Shown here one piece after another: positions 5,826 to 8,019 of a stretch of 8,019 bases of DNA. The stretch covers positions 1 through 8,019 of the forward strand of contig CAJJZO010000077.1 of NCBI GenBank assembly GCA_905197585.1. Direction: 5' to 3'. The DNA is from an uncultured Collinsella sp. (GTDB lineage Bacteria > Actinomycetota > Coriobacteriia > Coriobacteriales > Coriobacteriaceae). The notes beneath the pieces are model-generated. The model did not search any database and was not told the origin of the DNA. It saw nothing but the letters and a program-made list of their open reading frames with translations. The first letter of the stretch is position 1. Every line of letters begins with the position of its first letter. The translations under genes and the position numbers were made by a program.

Positions 5826-6686
5826 CTAGTGGATGGGCTGGTAGCGGGGGCAGTAGCTGATGGCGATGGCGTCGACGCCTACGTGGGTGGCGATGGTGCA
5901 GCCGATGGGGCCGGTGCCGGCGTCTACGTAATCCTGACCCGCGAGTGCCTCGTTGACAAGCTCCTGCTCCTCGGCGGCGCCGGTCGTGAGCACGCGCACG
6001 CTGGAGCCCGGATACTCGGCCAAAAATGCGAGGCAATCGGCCATGGTGTTGGTAACGATGCGCTTGGCACCGCGGCCCTTTTTTATGGCCTTGATCTCGC
6101 CCGATTTCCACTCCGGCGAAACGGCCAGGCGAATGTTGAGCATTTGCGTGAGCTGGCCGGCGAGCTTGGGCGCGCGGCCGTTCTTAACGAGATTCTCGAG
6201 CGTGCGGGGAATCAGCAGCAGGTGGGCGTCGGGCAGCGTCGCGCGGATCTGCGCCTCGGTCTCGTCCAGGCTGCGGCCGTCCTCGCGCATGGCCAGCGCG
6301 TACTCCACCAGCAGGCCCTCGGCGCCCGAGCCGGTGCGCGAGTCGATGCAGCGCACGTCGAGCTCGTGCGTTTCGGCCGTCAGGCTGGCGTTGGCATAGC
6401 AGGCGGACCACTCGCTGCACAGCGAGATAAAGATGGCGCTATCGTGGCCGTCGGCGCGCACGCGGTCAAAGAGTTCCTTGAACTCGCCGGCACTCGGCTG
6501 CGAGGTGTGCGGCAGCTGCTCGGAGCCGGCCATGCGGGCGACGTACTCCTGGGCGGTAATCTGCACCTGGTCGAGCAGGTCCTCGCCCTCGATAATCACA
6601 TGCAGCGGAATGACGTAGATGCCAAGCTCTTGAGCACGGGCGGGGGAGATGTCCGACGTGGAGTCGGTTATGATGGCAAAAGACAT
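5826..6686 (-). CDS. DegV family fatty-acid-binding protein (FakB-like)
   Basis: DegV proteins bind a single fatty acid. Those called FakB present it to the kinase FakA, which makes acyl-phosphate for phospholipid synthesis from exogenous fatty acids. The 286 residues show the N-terminal TDSTSDIS (7-14), IPLHVIIEGE (26-35), the fatty-acid/phosphate-site HTSQPSAGEF (60-69), FISLCSEWSACYANA (86-100) at the place of the usual SSxLSGTYQSA, and DSRTGSGAEG (115-124). They also show the C-terminal LENLVKNGRAPKL (163-175) and IGCTIATHVGVDAIAISY (261-278). The family's Ser/Gly-rich binding loop is therefore altered (SEWSACY), which may change lipid preference. I start at 6686 because TTDST-type homology begins there and AAAGGTG lies seven bases upstream; a farther in-frame ATG at 6743 adds an Arg-rich stretch overlapping the -10 box. 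No fakA is in the window, so the FakB role is an inference from the family. Confidence 0.92.
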   Translation of the reverse strand: MSFAIITDSTSDISPARAQELGIYVIPLHVIIEGEDLLDQVQITAQEYVARMAGSEQLPHTSQPSAGEFKELFDRVRADGHDSAIFISLCSEWSACYANASLTAETHELDVRCIDSRTGSGAEGLLVEYALAMREDGRSLDETEAQIRATLPDAHLLLIPRTLENLVKNGRAPKLAGQLTQMLNIRLAVSPEWKSGEIKAIKKGRGAKRIVTNTMADCLAFLAEYPGSSVRVLTTGAAEEQELVNEALAGQDYVDAGTGPIGCTIATHVGVDAIAISYCPRYQPIH

Positions 6687-6742
6687 AATTGCACCTTTCG
6701 TTGGGGCGCGACGGCGCCGCCTTCTGAGAGCAAAGTGCGACA

Positions 6743-6748
6743 AGTATA
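6743..6748 (-). promoter_or_regulatory. degV promoter -10 box
   Basis: On the minus strand TATACT (plus-strand AGTATA, 6743-6748) lies 56 bases before the degV start. A weak -35 candidate (TAGAAA, plus 6765-6770) is 16 bp upstream. The support is a good -10 match in the right divergent gap. Confidence 0.45.
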
Positions 6749-6772
6749 GTGGAGTCGTTCCACATTTCTAGG

Positions 6773-6794
6773 TTCAATTGTTGAATAGTCAACA
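6773..6794. promoter_or_regulatory. Overlapping TTGA/TCAA inverted repeats in the degV-HAD divergent gap
   Basis: TTCAA/TTGAA (6773-6777/6781-6785) and TGTTGA/TCAACA (6779-6784/6789-6794) form two overlapping inverted repeats in the middle of the divergent intergenic region, with a further TTTGAA (6796-6801) and TCAAC (6820-6824) downstream. The site is placed to influence both genes. The binding protein is unknown, and AT-rich palindromes of this size can be chance. Confidence 0.3.
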
Positions 6795-6842
6795 GTTTGA
6801 AGTGTCGGTGTGGAAATCGTCAACTGGGGAAGAGGGATGCCG

Positions 6843-7505
6843 ATGGAGGCGCTGGAGATATGCAAGCGGCCGGTCGTGCTGTTTGATTTCGATGGCACGG
6901 TGGCAGATACGGGTCGAGCGGTGATGACCTCGACGCGCAAGACGTTGGCCGCGCGCGGGTTTTCGGAGGCGCAGATGGGTGACCTGCGTCGCATGATCGG
7001 GCCTCCGCTGTGGAAGAGCTTCCACGACTTTTACGGCTTTACGCGCGAGGAGTCGCTTGTGGTGGCCGACGAGTACCGTGCCTTTTTTGATGAGCTGGGA
7101 CCGGAAGAGTATCCCGTGTTCGATGGAATCCCCGAGCTGCTCGATGGCCTTGTCGCGCAGGGGCATCGCTTGGCCGTGGCGACGTCTCGCATGGAAGCAA
7201 AGTGCATTGACATGGTGCATGAGCTGGGACTTTCTCAGTTTGAGGCGGTGGTTGGCATGAATCCGCCGCAGGGGCGCGAGACCAAGGCCGATTCGGTCCG
7301 CGACGCGTTGGCGGCCTTGGGTGCGGCCGCGGGCGATGCCGTGATGATCGGCGATCGCTTTAACGACGTCGAGGGCGCGCACGCGATGAGCGTGCCGTGC
7401 ATTGGTATCTATTCGGGCGCGGCGGCGCCGGGCGAGCACGAGGCGGCGGGTGCCGATGCAGTGGTGCACTCGGTGGCCGAGCTTGCTAAACTTTTCGCTA
7501 TATAA
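6843..7505 (+). CDS. HAD-superfamily phosphatase, phosphoglycolate phosphatase-like
   Basis: This is a soluble phosphatase of the haloacid dehalogenase fold. The substrate cannot be fixed from sequence; phosphoglycolate, nucleoside monophosphates or sugar phosphates are all possible. The four motifs are intact in the 220 residues: I, VLFDFDGTVADTG (12-24) with nucleophile Asp15 and acid Asp17; II, AVATSR (111-116); III, Lys148 in RETKAD; IV, MIGDRFNDVEGA (168-179) with Asp171 and Asp175. A helical cap sits between motifs I and II (about 25-95), as in Gph and PpaX-type enzymes. The ATG at 6843 has AAGAGG seven bases upstream and begins shortly before motif I. ATG at 6837 and GTG at 6810 are alternatives adding 2 and 11 residues. 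The gene is divergent from degV and is followed after 54 bp by the dipeptidase gene without a clear terminator, so the two may form an operon. Confidence 0.9.
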   Translation: MEALEICKRPVVLFDFDGTVADTGRAVMTSTRKTLAARGFSEAQMGDLRRMIGPPLWKSFHDFYGFTREESLVVADEYRAFFDELGPEEYPVFDGIPELLDGLVAQGHRLAVATSRMEAKCIDMVHELGLSQFEAVVGMNPPQGRETKADSVRDALAALGAAAGDAVMIGDRFNDVEGAHAMSVPCIGIYSGAAAPGEHEAAGADAVVHSVAELAKLFAI

Positions 7506-7559
7506 GTATTTGATGTGAGGGGCGGGCACGCTCGCCGCTCATTGGTAAGGAGGTCGTCC

Positions 7560-8019
7560 ATGAATCAGGTGGAGCAGAGCGTTGCCGAGTATGTCGATGA
7601 GGTCTGGGAGGATGTCGTCGCCGATATCGAGCAGCTGGTGAGTTATCCGTCCGTGGCAGTTTCTGCCGATGCGGAGCCCGGCGCGCCGTTTGGCCGCCCG
7701 GTCCGTGACGCGCTCGATTGCGCGCTCGGCATCGCGCAGAAGCTCGGCTATCAGACGAGCGACGACGAGGGCTATGTGGGAATCGCCGATATCCCGGGCC
7801 GCGGCGACAAACAGCTCGCGACTATCTGCCACGTGGACGTGGTTCCCGCCGGCCCCGGCTGGAACACCGACCCGTTTGCGATGGAGCGTCGCGAGGGCTG
7901 GCTGCTCGGCCGCGGCGTGATCGACGACAAGGGTCCGGCCGTGCTGTCGCTCTACGCCGGCGCCTACCTGCTCAAGCACGGCATCGTTCCGCGCTACACC
8001 TTCCGCGCGCTGCTGGGCG
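7560..8019 (+). CDS. M20 family dipeptidase, PepV/Sapep-like (5' part only)
   Basis: This is a zinc-dependent cytoplasmic peptidase that should split short peptides, mainly dipeptides. Only the first 153 codons lie in the window and no stop is reached, so the gene is cut by the edge and is not itself broken. The start is clear: ATG at 7560 with TAAGGAGG (7546-7553) six bases upstream. Diagnostic residues are HVDVVPAGPGWNTDPF (91-106) with metal ligand His91 and catalytic Asp93, and GRGVIDDKGP (117-126) with bridging Asp122. VVPAG.GW..DPF and DDKGP are characteristic of the PepV/Sapep branch rather than of DapE or ArgE. The Glu-Glu motif and lid domain are beyond the window. It lies 54 bp after the HAD gene on the same strand and may share its transcript. 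Confidence 0.9.
   Translation, partial: MNQVEQSVAEYVDEVWEDVVADIEQLVSYPSVAVSADAEPGAPFGRPVRDALDCALGIAQKLGYQTSDDEGYVGIADIPGRGDKQLATICHVDVVPAGPGWNTDPFAMERREGWLLGRGVIDDKGPAVLSLYAGAYLLKHGIVPRYTFRALLG

Noticed and set aside
5811..6749. Plus-strand ORF (312 codons) opposite degV
   Set aside because: It is a mirror of the DegV coding sequence in a GC-rich frame, starts inside the palindrome region and shows no domain. The minus-strand DegV motifs are unmistakable.

Overview
The window looks like a chromosomal stretch of a moderately high-GC actinomycete, most likely a gut Coriobacteriia of the Collinsella type. This is an inference, not a database result. It rests on strong AAGGAG-type ribosome sites, GC-rich third positions, an actinobacterial-type long LOG protein (motif around DWLHADPWRVLRIQ), a PepV-like dipeptidase and a DegV protein. 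All genes lie on the + strand except degV.

Layout: (1) 30-1445, a DHA2-like MFS exporter. (2) 1446-1597, a GC-rich leader with small GAGA-loop hairpins, then 1598-2470, an unusual protein with an acidic N-terminus, a probable winged-helix domain and a C-terminal RGG tail built from DRGGRGG heptads. (3) 2471-2898, 428 bp without a gene but full of inverted repeats: two terminator-like hairpins, a REP-like short repeat and an 18+18 bp perfect palindrome, ending in the tgt promoter. (4) 2899-4038, tgt (tRNA-guanine transglycosylase). (5) 4039-4248, three small stem-loops, a promoter, and a terminator-like hairpin with a T-rich tail in the leader of the next gene. (6) 4249-5007, a LOG-family nucleotide phosphoribohydrolase. 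(7) 5039-5732, a compact DinJ/RelB-YafQ-type toxin-antitoxin operon with its own promoter and an operator-like inverted repeat. (8) 5752-5806, another near-perfect palindrome between convergent genes. (9) 5826-6686 (minus), a DegV/FakB-like fatty-acid-binding protein. (10) 6843-7505, a HAD phosphatase, probably co-transcribed with (11) 7560-8019, an M20 dipeptidase cut by the window edge.

Most of the genes are housekeeping or common accessory functions: export, tRNA queuosine modification, nucleotide turnover, fatty-acid handling, phosphate ester hydrolysis and peptide use. They do not form one pathway. The least ordinary items are the winged-helix/RGG protein with its potentially switchable leader, the dense palindromic intergenic repeats, and the possible attenuator before the LOG gene. 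No tRNA, rRNA, CRISPR array, insertion sequence or phage gene was seen.
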